Assembly (NCBI GenBank): GCA_002279935.1
Contig: NCCZ01000001.1
Span: 124,001-188,000 of the forward strand
Length of the DNA stretch: 64,000 nucleotides
Direction of reading: 5' to 3'
Source: Hyphomicrobium sp. 12-62-95
GTDB lineage: Bacteria; Pseudomonadota; Alphaproteobacteria; Rhizobiales; Hyphomicrobiaceae
In this document: in pieces, positions 35,927 through 44,845 of the stretch
Layout of the letters: each line of letters begins with the position of its first letter
Numbering within the stretch: position 1 is the stretch's first letter
Translations under genes and position numbers: made by a program
Notes under the pieces: generated by a model
The model's database searches: none
The model's input: the letters and a program-made list of their open reading frames with translations, nothing else
What the model was told of the DNA's origin: nothing

Positions 35927-38398
35927 ATGGCGTTACAGTCGAGTGCGCACACGATGCAGACGCGGCGAACGGCGGCGTTCGCCTTCGGCGGCGAGGGCGG
36001 CAGCCAGGGGCCGTCGCAGGGGCAACCCGGCGAGGGGCGCGATCTCAAGAAAATCGTTTTGATCGCCGGGCTCGGCATCCTGTCGTGGGTGGCGACCTAC
36101 GTCGGTATGCTGGAGCTGATCGAAGCCAATATGGGCGACCTGCCGCTCATTCATAAGGCGATCATCGGCTTTTCGGTGGCCATGCTGATGACGATGATCA
36201 TCTGGCTTTTGGACCAGATGTTCGCGCCGATCCCGCTTTTCACGAAGGCAGTATATGCGGCCGGATATGTGTTTTTGACTCTGATATCGGTGGGCTTTGG
36301 GTTTGGCTTTTATTGGAAGGTGCTTGAGAGCCGGTCGGAAGCGTCGCGGTCGGCGGAGTCGGCGGTCGTGCAGGTGCAGGGCTCGCTGAATGCGGCGGCA
36401 ACGCGGCTCGATCAGCTGCAAAGCACGCTGGTGAAGCTCTCGGCGCTGTCGACGGAAAAGGCGGAACTGGAGCGGACGAAGGGGACATCGTGCCCCAACA
36501 GCCGGCCGGGCGACGGGCCGCGGCGGAAGCTGCGCGAGGACGATGCGGCGCGGTTTTCGTTTGCGTCGGATTTCGTGAAGGACCGCGCGACGGCTGTGAA
36601 GGGGGAGTTGTCGGCTTTGGATGGCGATCTGTTGAAGATCGTCAATGGCGATCCGTCGACCATCGATGCCAAGTCGGGGACGCGCAACGAATTCATGAAG
36701 GCGCTGTCACGCAAGCTCGACATGACGGTGACGGGGTTTAATGCGTTCCGGACTGATCCGCAGCTGCGGCAACTCCGGACGGAATTGAATGACCGGGCGG
36801 AACAATCGACCTTTGGCGATCCTAAGAAAGGCGGCTTTGTTTGCCCGGATGCGCAGTTGCAGGGCGCGTTGCGCGGGGCTGTAAAGGCGATCGATCAATT
36901 GCCGGAGTTGGAGAAGCCGAAGATCGCGGCGGTGGAAGGGTCGGAGGCGACCATCGAGGCGTTCCGTCGTTTGACGGCGACGTTCTATGGAGCGTTGTCG
37001 TTCAAGATGCCGCCGTCAGCGGATGAGTTGCGCGAATTGCAGCAGAAGGCCGTGCAATCGGTGGAAAGCGGGCCAGGGCAACGGGCCTTCGACACAGAAG
37101 CGGTGGGGTTGTCGAAGCGGGATTACGTGCCGCTCGCGATTGCGCTGTTTGTCGATATTTGCCTCCTGCTTGTTTCCATGGGGCGGCCGGTGAACCGGCT
37201 TGGCGGGCTGATGCCGCGGATGCAGGCGGCGGAGCGCAGTCCGGTCAGCACCATTCTCTCGCGGTTCAACGATATCCATCGCGATCCCGACATCCGGCAG
37301 ACGTTCGAAGTGTTTCGCCATGTCGTGTTCGATCAGGGCGGCGTTTATTACGTCGCGGTGCCGTTGGATGCGCCGTTCACGATGGGACGGCGCGGCGCGC
37401 CGGGGGTTCAGATTCCCTATGGTTCGCAGGAAGCGCAGGAGTTGCAGCACGAGGCGCATCTGCTGGCGAACTTGTTCACCAGTTTTGAGAAGGAGCGCAT
37501 TTTTGCGCGCGTGCATAGTCCGCTGCTGACGACGGGGACGGTGCAGAAGAAGCTGGCGCGGCAGGGGAGCAAGTTTGCCGGGTGCCGGGCGTTCCGGATC
37601 TACCGGTTCCGGGATGGGGCGTGGCAGGAGATCATTCTTGGCGCCGTGATGGGTGCGGCCAAGCGGGCGGAGGATCAGCGGGCGACTGAGGCGCGGGATG
37701 TGACCGTTCGGCCGACTGGTGTGACGGAGACGCCGCGGCGCGAGGTGCGGGCCGAAGATGCGCCGGCTGCGGCGAGGCAAGCGGCGGGGGGCGTTGCTTC
37801 GCTGGAGGAGGCGCGGTTTGCGGCTGGACACGGGCCCTATGCTCAGGCGGCTCATGATGAGCTTTCGATCCGGCCGGATCGGGAACCGCATATCGAGGTG
37901 CGGGCCGCCAACAGCAACACGGTGCCGGCATCGCGGGCTGCTCCCGCCGCCGAGCGTACGGTAGTGGAGGACACGCCGCCAACAGTGGTGCCGCTGCGGC
38001 CGCGTGCGCCGGTTGGGCCGCAGGCCAGTGGTGAGGCGGACGACGGCCGGGTGGCTGCTCCGGTTATCGAGCGGATCGATGCAGGCGCGCCAGCCGAGGG
38101 CATGGTCGATATCGTGATGCGGCGGGAGACGGCGACGTTCCGGGTTCCGGTGAGCCAGGCAACTTTGCCGGTTACACTTTTTCCTACAGATGGGAATCTG
38201 GCCGAGGCGCTGCCGGTTTTCGCGGAAGAGTCCGTGCCGGCGCCTGCGATTGCGCAGATCGCAGCGGCCATCGAGACGTCTGCGGACGATCAGCAAGACC
38301 TGTTCGAAGTCAATGATTTCGAAGCGGCAGTAGACGAGGATTCGGACGGCTTGTCGGCGCTGGCAGGACGGCTGCGGCCTGCGCTTCCGCGGGGATAG
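35927..38398 (+). CDS. Large membrane protein of unknown function
   Basis: About 823 residues from the ATG at 35927 (ATG 35954 is possible). Three membrane segments lie at about 42-62, 78-98 and 106-130, then a long, probably extracytoplasmic segment (131-399) with coiled-coil character (SRSAESAVVQVQGSLNAAATRLDQLQ) and two cysteines (about 189 and 306). A fourth membrane segment is at about 400-418 (YVPLAIALFVDICLLLVSM). The remainder contains a folded-looking part (430-620) and a Pro/Ala/Glu-rich tail to the end. No family was recognised. It is followed 158 bp on by another unknown gene. Confidence 0.7.
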   Translation: MALQSSAHTMQTRRTAAFAFGGEGGSQGPSQGQPGEGRDLKKIVLIAGLGILSWVATYVGMLELIEANMGDLPLIHKAIIGFSVAMLMTMIIWLLDQMFAPIPLFTKAVYAAGYVFLTLISVGFGFGFYWKVLESRSEASRSAESAVVQVQGSLNAAATRLDQLQSTLVKLSALSTEKAELERTKGTSCPNSRPGDGPRRKLREDDAARFSFASDFVKDRATAVKGELSALDGDLLKIVNGDPSTIDAKSGTRNEFMKALSRKLDMTVTGFNAFRTDPQLRQLRTELNDRAEQSTFGDPKKGGFVCPDAQLQGALRGAVKAIDQLPELEKPKIAAVEGSEATIEAFRRLTATFYGALSFKMPPSADELRELQQKAVQSVESGPGQRAFDTEAVGLSKRDYVPLAIALFVDICLLLVSMGRPVNRLGGLMPRMQAAERSPVSTILSRFNDIHRDPDIRQTFEVFRHVVFDQGGVYYVAVPLDAPFTMGRRGAPGVQIPYGSQEAQELQHEAHLLANLFTSFEKERIFARVHSPLLTTGTVQKKLARQGSKFAGCRAFRIYRFRDGAWQEIILGAVMGAAKRAEDQRATEARDVTVRPTGVTETPRREVRAEDAPAAARQAAGGVASLEEARFAAGHGPYAQAAHDELSIRPDREPHIEVRAANSNTVPASRAAPAAERTVVEDTPPTVVPLRPRAPVGPQASGEADDGRVAAPVIERIDAGAPAEGMVDIVMRRETATFRVPVSQATLPVTLFPTDGNLAEALPVFAEESVPAPAIAQIAAAIETSADDQQDLFEVNDFEAAVDEDSDGLSALAGRLRPALPRG

Positions 38399-38555
38399 GA
38401 CCAGTGAATGAGCATTCGAAACGGGTGTTCAAAAACCGGTCGATCAGCAACGGTTGATTAACGCCTTCGGACGCAGATTGGGTGTCACGAAACATGATCC
38501 CCCAGCGGTGCCGCCCAAGCATCGTCAAAGGGGGAGGAATAAGGAAGCAGAGCCC

Positions 38556-39152
38556 ATGCCCACCTTCACCCCGCCCCGCATGCATGTCGTACGCAAGGAG
38601 GAGAAGGAAGCCCGGCTTACCGCTTTTGTCGCCGAGCAGCTTGCAGCTGCCGTCGCGTGCAATGCACATGGCCGGGACGTGACGGTTCTGGCGCGCTCTT
38701 TCGATAGTCCGGTGCTGAAGGCGTTGGCCGCGCAGGCTGATGCTATACGTGCGGCCGGTTTGAAGGTGCGAGTCGTCGCCGTTTTGGCCGAGGGTGCGAC
38801 AGATGTTGTGACGGCGCTTCTGGATGGTGTGGAGATGCGGTCGGCTTGCGATGGCCGGCTACTCGACGCGCACGAGCAGCTCGCGGTTGGCGACAAGGTG
38901 GCTTGGATCGGTGATTGCATGCGCCGCGAGCCGACCAAGCGCGATGCCTATGAAATCTACAGCGCGGATTGCGCGGACACGGCGGCGCTGGCGCATCGAT
39001 CGTTCGATCGAGTCTGGGCGTTTGCCGGTACGGGTCAGCCGGAGGCCGTGGTCGCGGCGCCGGAAGTGGCTGCCAATGTGGCTTCGGTGGAGGTCTCTAT
39101 TGCGGCCATTGCCGAGGGCGAAACGGCGCCTACCGTTTCCACACGGCACTAA
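38556..39152 (+). CDS. Hypothetical protein
   Basis: 198 residues from the ATG at 38556 with AAGGAAG upstream. Composition is Ala/Val-rich without signal peptide or membrane segment; it contains VTVLARSFDSPVLKALAAQADAIRAAGLKVRVVAVLA, which looks like an alternating beta/alpha (Rossmann-like) layout, and a Cys pair GDCMRREPTKRDAYEIYSADC. Function not recognised. A strong terminator follows, so it ends the transcript begun by the large membrane protein gene or by itself. Confidence 0.65.
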   Translation: MPTFTPPRMHVVRKEEKEARLTAFVAEQLAAAVACNAHGRDVTVLARSFDSPVLKALAAQADAIRAAGLKVRVVAVLAEGATDVVTALLDGVEMRSACDGRLLDAHEQLAVGDKVAWIGDCMRREPTKRDAYEIYSADCADTAALAHRSFDRVWAFAGTGQPEAVVAAPEVAANVASVEVSIAAIAEGETAPTVSTRH

Positions 39153-39183
39153 AACAACGAAATTCCCGGTGCGAAACGGGAGG

Positions 39184-39211
39184 GCGGGTCTTCGGACCCG
39201 CTCTTTTTTTT
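39184..39211 (+). terminator. Intrinsic terminator
   Basis: GCGGGTC-TTCG-GACCCGC hairpin with the stable UUCG-type loop followed by a T-run, about 30 bp after the stop of the upstream hypothetical gene. Confidence 0.93.
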
Positions 39212-39226
39212 GGCGCCATCCGACTC

Positions 39227-39337
39227 CCCTTCCGGGGAGCCGGCCGGATGGCGCGTGGGCGTATCCTTCCGGGGAGCCAGCCGGATGGCGCGTGGGCGTA
39301 TCCTGCCGGGAAGCCGGCCGGATGGCGCGGGGGTGGA
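39227..39337. repeat. Three tandem 37-bp direct repeats
   Basis: Units at 39227-39263, 39264-39300 and 39301-39337 share a core CCGGATGGCGCG preceded by TCCGGGGAGCC-like sequence. Units 1 and 2 are nearly identical and unit 3 is more diverged. The copies lie between a terminator and the macroglobulin gene in an otherwise gene-free 368-bp stretch (39153-39520). No coding sense is apparent. Confidence 0.8.
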
Positions 39338-39520
39338 TGGGCGCCAGGGCGGGTTCTGGGGATAAGAAGCGGTAAGTTTGGATAAGTCCGGGGTTGCCGC
39401 CGCCCTCTTGCCGCTCGGGACTGTTGGTCTTCACGGGTTGACTTAGAAAAACGATGATCACGACGGTCTAATCCGCGTGCGCGAGCGCTTGTTCGCGCAG
39501 CTTTTTGCAAGGGTGACGTC

Positions 39521-42500
39521 ATGCGCCTGTTCAGCGCCTTCCTCTTTCTTCTGTTCGCCGTGGTGGCCGGACCGTTGTCCGCGTCGGCTGCGTCGCGTTT
39601 TGCGCATCAGGGTATTTCGGAGGATGCGGCGCGATATGAGAAATACGTGCGGGAGACGTGGAAGGCCGGGGCGAAGACCGCTGCGGATCTGAGGCTTACT
39701 GCGTCGAAGCAGTTGGCGGCGGACGCGCGGGCTGCCTCGCGCAGTTATGCGACGGCGGTGTCAGCCGATCCGAAGAATGCCGAGAGCTGGCTCGGCCTCG
39801 CAAAAGCGCTGCTCGCGATCAAGGTGACGGACGAGAATTCGGCGGAGCGCTACGATCTGCCGGTGAATGCGTCGGGCGCGGCCTACCGGGCCTACGAGTT
39901 GGCAACCGATAAGAGCCGGCAGGCGGAGGCGCTGGGCGTGCTGGGCGAGGCGATGCAGCGGCGCGCGTACTGGCGGCCGGCTATCGATGCTTACCGGATC
40001 AGCCTGGAGCTGGCAGAGGCGCCGGCGGTTCGGGCGACGTATGAGAAGCTGCGGGCCGAGCATGGTTTCCGCATGACGGATTATAAGACGGATACCGAAT
40101 CCTTGCGTCCGCGTGTGTGCGCGGTGTTCTCGGAGAACCTGAGCCGGGGCGATATCGACTTTGCGAAGTTCGTGTCGGTGGACGGTAAGGACCCGGAGAA
40201 TGTGACGGCGGAAGGCTCGCAGCTGTGCATCGAGGGGCTGACCTACGGGCAGCGCTATCAGATCCAGATTCGCGACGGGCTGCCGTCGGAGACCAAAGAG
40301 ACGATTGAGAAGAAAATTGCGCTCGCTGTTTATGTGCCGGACCGGAAGGCGTCGGTGCGGTTTACGGGCAAGAGCTATGTGCTGCCGAGCCGGGGCCAGC
40401 AGGGCATTCCGGTGGTGAGCATCAACACGCAGCGGGTGGCCATCGAGGTCTATCGCGTCGGCGACCGGAGCCTCGTCACGATGGTTGGCAACGGTGAACT
40501 TGACCGGCAACTCTATGGCTATGACGTGGCCACGTTGAAAGACCGCACGGGCGAGAAGGTCTATGCGGGTGAAATGGATGTCGCGCAGAAGATCAACGAA
40601 GAGGTCGTGACGGCCTTTCCGGTGAGCGAGACGATCGGACAATTGAAGCCCGGTGCCTACGCGATGATCGCCAAGCCGGCGGATGGATCGTCGGAGGACT
40701 ATAATAGCCTTTCGACGCAGTGGTTCATCGTGTCCGATCTCGGATTGACGGCGTTTTCGGGTGACAGCGGCGTGCATGCGTTCGTGCGGTCGCTGGCGGA
40801 GACGACGGCGGTGGCGGGTGCCAACGTGAAGCTCGTGGCGCGCAACAACGAGGTGTTGGGTACAGCGAAGTCTGATGCGAACGGATACGTGCGTTTCGAG
40901 GCCGGTCTGGCGCGCGGCGAGGGCGGGTTGCAGCCGGCGGTTCTGGTCGCGGAGACGGGCGAGGGCGAATACGCATTTCTCGATCTGACGTCGAATGCGT
41001 TCGATCTGTCGGATCGTGGCGTGAAGGGGCGCGATGCGCCTGGGCCGATCGATGCTTTTGCCTACACGGAGCGCGGCGTTTATCGGCCGGGCGAAGAAGT
41101 GAATGTGACGGCGCTCGTTCGCGACGCGGCCGGGGCGGCGTCGACGGTTCCCGTGACGGTGATCCTGACGCGGCCGGACGGCGTGGAGCATGCGCGCTAT
41201 CCGCTGAGCGATGAGGGCCTCGGCGGGCGCACGGTGCGGATCGCGCTGGGCGGTGGCGTGATGACCGGGACGTGGCGCGCGAAGGTGCATGCGGATCCGA
41301 AAGCCGATGCGTTGGCGCAGGTGTCGTTCCTCGTGGAAGACTACGTTCCGGAGCGGCTCGATCTCACACTTAAGCCTGACGCGGGGCCGATTGCGGTCGA
41401 TGCGCCGAAGTCGATTGTCATTGACGGGCGCTATCTGTACGGGCCGCCGGCGGCTGATCTGTCGGTTGAGGGCGAGATCGTGGTGCGCGCGGCGGCGAAG
41501 GATATCGACGGATATCCGGGCTACAAATTTGGCGATGCGGATCAGTTGATCAATCCGGTGCGGCAGCCGCTGGAGAGCCTGCCGGACACGGATGCGAACG
41601 GAAAGGCGACGCTGGCTGTGTCGCTGCCGGCGGTGGAGAAGACCGCGCGGCCGCTGGAAGCCAGCATTCTGGTACGTTTGCGTGAGGTTTCGGGACGTTC
41701 GATCGAACGCAACGTTGTGCTGCCGGTTGATCTGAAGCAGCGCCGCATCGGCGTGAAGCCGATGTTCAAGGATAGCGGGCCGGGCGACGGCGAGCAGGCA
41801 TCATTCGAGGTAATTTCGCTCGACGCGGCTGGTGCGCGGACGGCGGAAGCGGGTCTCGTGTGGGAACTCGTGCGGCTCGAGACGTCGTGGCAGTGGTACA
41901 GCCGCGACGGGGCATGGACGTATGAAACGCAGACGATCCGGCGCAAGGTTGCGAGCGGGACGCTCGATACGCTCGCCGACGTGCCGGCGAAGGTCGTGGC
42001 CGATGTGGACTATGGCCGCTTCGAACTGGAAGTGCGTTCCGTCGATGCAGGCGGGCCGGCGACATCGGTGACGTTCAATTCCGGTTGGTATGCGGCGGCC
42101 GGGGCGGCGGAGAGCCCGGAAATGCTCGACGTGGCGCTCGACAAGGAAAGTTATCAGGCCGGTGAGACGGCGAAACTGCGCATTGCGTCCAAGCAGGGTG
42201 GCAAGGCTTTGGTGGCCGTGCTCGGCAACGGGCTGGTGACATCGAAGGAAGTCGATATCGCCAAGGGCGGCGGTGAAGTTGAATTGACGGTCGGTGAGGA
42301 TTGGGGGCCGGGCGCTTATGCCACCGCGCTGCTCTATCGCCCGATGGACGAGCAGGCCAAGCGCATGCCGGGCCGCGCGATCGGCATCAAGTGGATCGGT
42401 GTCGATCAGTCGAAGCAGACGCTGAAGGTGGTGTTGCCGGGTGCGGCGAAGATCAAGTCGGGCGATGGGCTGACGATCCCGGTGAAGGTCGAGGGATTGG

Positions 42501-44845
42501 ACGCGGGCGAAGAGGCGCGCGTCACGATTGCGGCCGTCGATGTGGGCATTCTCAATCTGACGAAGTTCCAGACGCCTGCGCCGGAGACGCATTTCCACGC
42601 GCAGCGCAAGCTGGCGCTGGAGGTGCGCGACTTCTATGGCCGCCTGATCGACGGTATGCGGGCCGAGCGGGGCAAAATGCGCTCCGGCGGCGATGGCATG
42701 GAAGAGGACGGCATTGCGGGTTCGCCTCCGGTGGAAGAGACCGTGGCACTGTTCTCCGGCATCGTGAAAGTCGGTGCGGATGGGACGGCGCAGGTTGATT
42801 TCGCGCTGCCGGACTTTAACGGCACCGTGCGCGTGATGGCGGTCGCCTGGTCGAAAACGAAAATTGGCCATGGATCGTCGGACGTGATCGTACGCGATGC
42901 GGTGGCGCTGACGGTGTCGGCACCGCGGTTCCTGACGCTGGGCGATGAAGTGACGGTCGATCTGTCGGTGCACAACGTCGATGGGCCGGCGGGCAGCTAT
43001 ACGGTGGCGGTATCGCAATTGCCGCTCGATGCGTCGGCGGGTGGGCCGCAGAGCCTTCTGTCGCGTCCGCTCGCGTTGAAGGCGGGCGAGCGCAACAGCG
43101 AACGGCTGGCGTTGAAGCCGAAAGAGGTCGGGCTGCAGACGTATGATGTGGCCGTGGCTGGTCCGGATGGGATCGATGTGAAGCGGCGCTTGTCGTTCGA
43201 TGTGAAGCCGCCGGCTGGTGACATCAAGCGGACGACGGTGAGTTCGCTGGCGGCGGGTGGCAAGATCACGCTCGGCAGCGATCTGCTGGCGGGGCTGATC
43301 AAGAGCCGCACGCGGGTGAACGTGAGCGTGGGGCCGGCGGCGACGCTGGACGTGCCGGGTCTGCTGACCTCGCTCGACCGGTATCCCTACGGTTGCGCGG
43401 AGCAGACGGTGTCGCGGGCGATGCCGCTCGTTTATGCGAACGCGGTGGCGGAGCAGATCGGCATCGCACCGGATAAGGAGATCAAGGCGCGCGTGCAGAC
43501 GGCGATCGATCGTGTGTTCGAGATGCAGGACAGCACGGGTGCGTTCGGGGTCTGGGGTCCAACGGATGTGGATCTGTGGCTGACAGCGTACGTGTCGGAC
43601 TTCCTGACACGGGCGAAAGAAGCAGGTTACGCGGTGCGGCCGGTGCCGATGGGGTTGGCGCTGGACCGGTTGCAGAACTTCGTTGCCAACGCGCAGGACA
43701 CCGCCAACTCTGCGGAGTCGCGGGCCTATGCGCTCTATGTTCTGGCGCGCAACGGGCGGGCGCCGGTCGGCGAGTTGCGGTACTTCGCGGATGAGAAGCT
43801 CGACCAGTTCCAGACGGTGCTTTCCAAGGCGCAGCTTGGGGCGGCGCTCTCCATGCTCGGCGACAAGCCGCGGGCGGAGCGCGTGTTCAAGGCGGCTCTC
43901 GGCGGGATGGACGATACGGCGAAGGTCGTGCTGGCGCGCAACGACTTCGGGTCAGCGCTGCGCGATGGGGCCGCTCTGGTGACGCTCGCCATGGAGACAG
44001 GGCTCTATAAGGAGGAGGCGCCGAAGCTCGTGAACGTGGTGGCCAAGGCCTACCAGTCCCGGCAGTACACCTCGACGCAAGAACAGGCCTGGATGCTGCT
44101 TGCCGCGCATGCGCTCGGCGAGGATCTGAAGGGTACGAAGCTCGCGATCAACGGCGGTCCGGTTGATGGCTCGATCGTGCGCGGTCTGACAGCCGAGGAA
44201 GTTGAGACCGGCGTTGTGATCACCAACAACGGCGAGGCGAGTGTCGATGCGGTCGTGTCGGTGATCGGGGCGTCGCTCGAAGCGGAGCCGGCGGCGGCGA
44301 AGGGGTTCACCATTTCGCGGAGCTACTACACGCTCGATGGCGAACCGGTGGATCTGGCCAGTGCTGCGGGTGGAACAGCAGATATCGCTCAGAACGCGCG
44401 TCTCGTAGCGGTCGTGAAGATCGAGAGCGACGAGGCGCATGGCCGGGTGCTGCTGGTGGACCGGCTGCCGTCGGGATTGGAGATCGATAATCCGCGTCTT
44501 GTCGAAGGCGGGGATATCTCAAACCTCGAATGGCTGAAGGATACGCTGAAGCCGCAGCATACCGAGTTCCGCGACGACCGGTTCGTGGCGGCGTTCGATC
44601 TGTCGGCGAAGGCTCCTGCCGCTTCGAATGGCGGTGACGGCGAGGGCGAAGGTGCGGAGGCTCCTGCTGCGGCGCCTCAGTCGATGGCGAAAGCATCGGC
44701 GGCGGTGGCCTACATCGTGCGCGCGGTGACGCCGGGGACGTTCGTGCATCCGGCGGCGACGATCGAGGACATGTACCGGCCGGAGCGGTATGCTCGCACC
44801 GATGCGGGGCGCCTTACGGTCACGCTGGACGCGAAGAAGAAGTGA
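39521..44845 (+). CDS. Bacterial alpha-2-macroglobulin family protein
   Basis: 1774 residues, the size of bacterial macroglobulins. The N-terminus is a signal peptide (LFSAFLFLLFAVVAGPLSASA). Many Ig-like MG domains follow, including the FTERGVYRPGEEV-type segment FAYTERGVYRPGEEVNVTA near residue 510 and DYVPERLDLTL. The thioester motif YGCAEQ has Cys1292, then the alpha-toroid domain with QDSTGAFGVWG. Such proteins trap proteases in the periplasm by thioester chemistry. The stop codon overlaps the start of pbpC by one base, the known partner for repairing the wall after attack. Confidence 0.95.
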   Translation: MRLFSAFLFLLFAVVAGPLSASAASRFAHQGISEDAARYEKYVRETWKAGAKTAADLRLTASKQLAADARAASRSYATAVSADPKNAESWLGLAKALLAIKVTDENSAERYDLPVNASGAAYRAYELATDKSRQAEALGVLGEAMQRRAYWRPAIDAYRISLELAEAPAVRATYEKLRAEHGFRMTDYKTDTESLRPRVCAVFSENLSRGDIDFAKFVSVDGKDPENVTAEGSQLCIEGLTYGQRYQIQIRDGLPSETKETIEKKIALAVYVPDRKASVRFTGKSYVLPSRGQQGIPVVSINTQRVAIEVYRVGDRSLVTMVGNGELDRQLYGYDVATLKDRTGEKVYAGEMDVAQKINEEVVTAFPVSETIGQLKPGAYAMIAKPADGSSEDYNSLSTQWFIVSDLGLTAFSGDSGVHAFVRSLAETTAVAGANVKLVARNNEVLGTAKSDANGYVRFEAGLARGEGGLQPAVLVAETGEGEYAFLDLTSNAFDLSDRGVKGRDAPGPIDAFAYTERGVYRPGEEVNVTALVRDAAGAASTVPVTVILTRPDGVEHARYPLSDEGLGGRTVRIALGGGVMTGTWRAKVHADPKADALAQVSFLVEDYVPERLDLTLKPDAGPIAVDAPKSIVIDGRYLYGPPAADLSVEGEIVVRAAAKDIDGYPGYKFGDADQLINPVRQPLESLPDTDANGKATLAVSLPAVEKTARPLEASILVRLREVSGRSIERNVVLPVDLKQRRIGVKPMFKDSGPGDGEQASFEVISLDAAGARTAEAGLVWELVRLETSWQWYSRDGAWTYETQTIRRKVASGTLDTLADVPAKVVADVDYGRFELEVRSVDAGGPATSVTFNSGWYAAAGAAESPEMLDVALDKESYQAGETAKLRIASKQGGKALVAVLGNGLVTSKEVDIAKGGGEVELTVGEDWGPGAYATALLYRPMDEQAKRMPGRAIGIKWIGVDQSKQTLKVVLPGAAKIKSGDGLTIPVKVEGLDAGEEARVTIAAVDVGILNLTKFQTPAPETHFHAQRKLALEVRDFYGRLIDGMRAERGKMRSGGDGMEEDGIAGSPPVEETVALFSGIVKVGADGTAQVDFALPDFNGTVRVMAVAWSKTKIGHGSSDVIVRDAVALTVSAPRFLTLGDEVTVDLSVHNVDGPAGSYTVAVSQLPLDASAGGPQSLLSRPLALKAGERNSERLALKPKEVGLQTYDVAVAGPDGIDVKRRLSFDVKPPAGDIKRTTVSSLAAGGKITLGSDLLAGLIKSRTRVNVSVGPAATLDVPGLLTSLDRYPYGCAEQTVSRAMPLVYANAVAEQIGIAPDKEIKARVQTAIDRVFEMQDSTGAFGVWGPTDVDLWLTAYVSDFLTRAKEAGYAVRPVPMGLALDRLQNFVANAQDTANSAESRAYALYVLARNGRAPVGELRYFADEKLDQFQTVLSKAQLGAALSMLGDKPRAERVFKAALGGMDDTAKVVLARNDFGSALRDGAALVTLAMETGLYKEEAPKLVNVVAKAYQSRQYTSTQEQAWMLLAAHALGEDLKGTKLAINGGPVDGSIVRGLTAEEVETGVVITNNGEASVDAVVSVIGASLEAEPAAAKGFTISRSYYTLDGEPVDLASAAGGTADIAQNARLVAVVKIESDEAHGRVLLVDRLPSGLEIDNPRLVEGGDISNLEWLKDTLKPQHTEFRDDRFVAAFDLSAKAPAASNGGDGEGEGAEAPAAAPQSMAKASAAVAYIVRAVTPGTFVHPAATIEDMYRPERYARTDAGRLTVTLDAKKK

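Noticed and set aside
39227..39337. CRISPR array
   Set aside because: The three 37-bp copies are directly adjacent without unique spacers and no cas genes are present.
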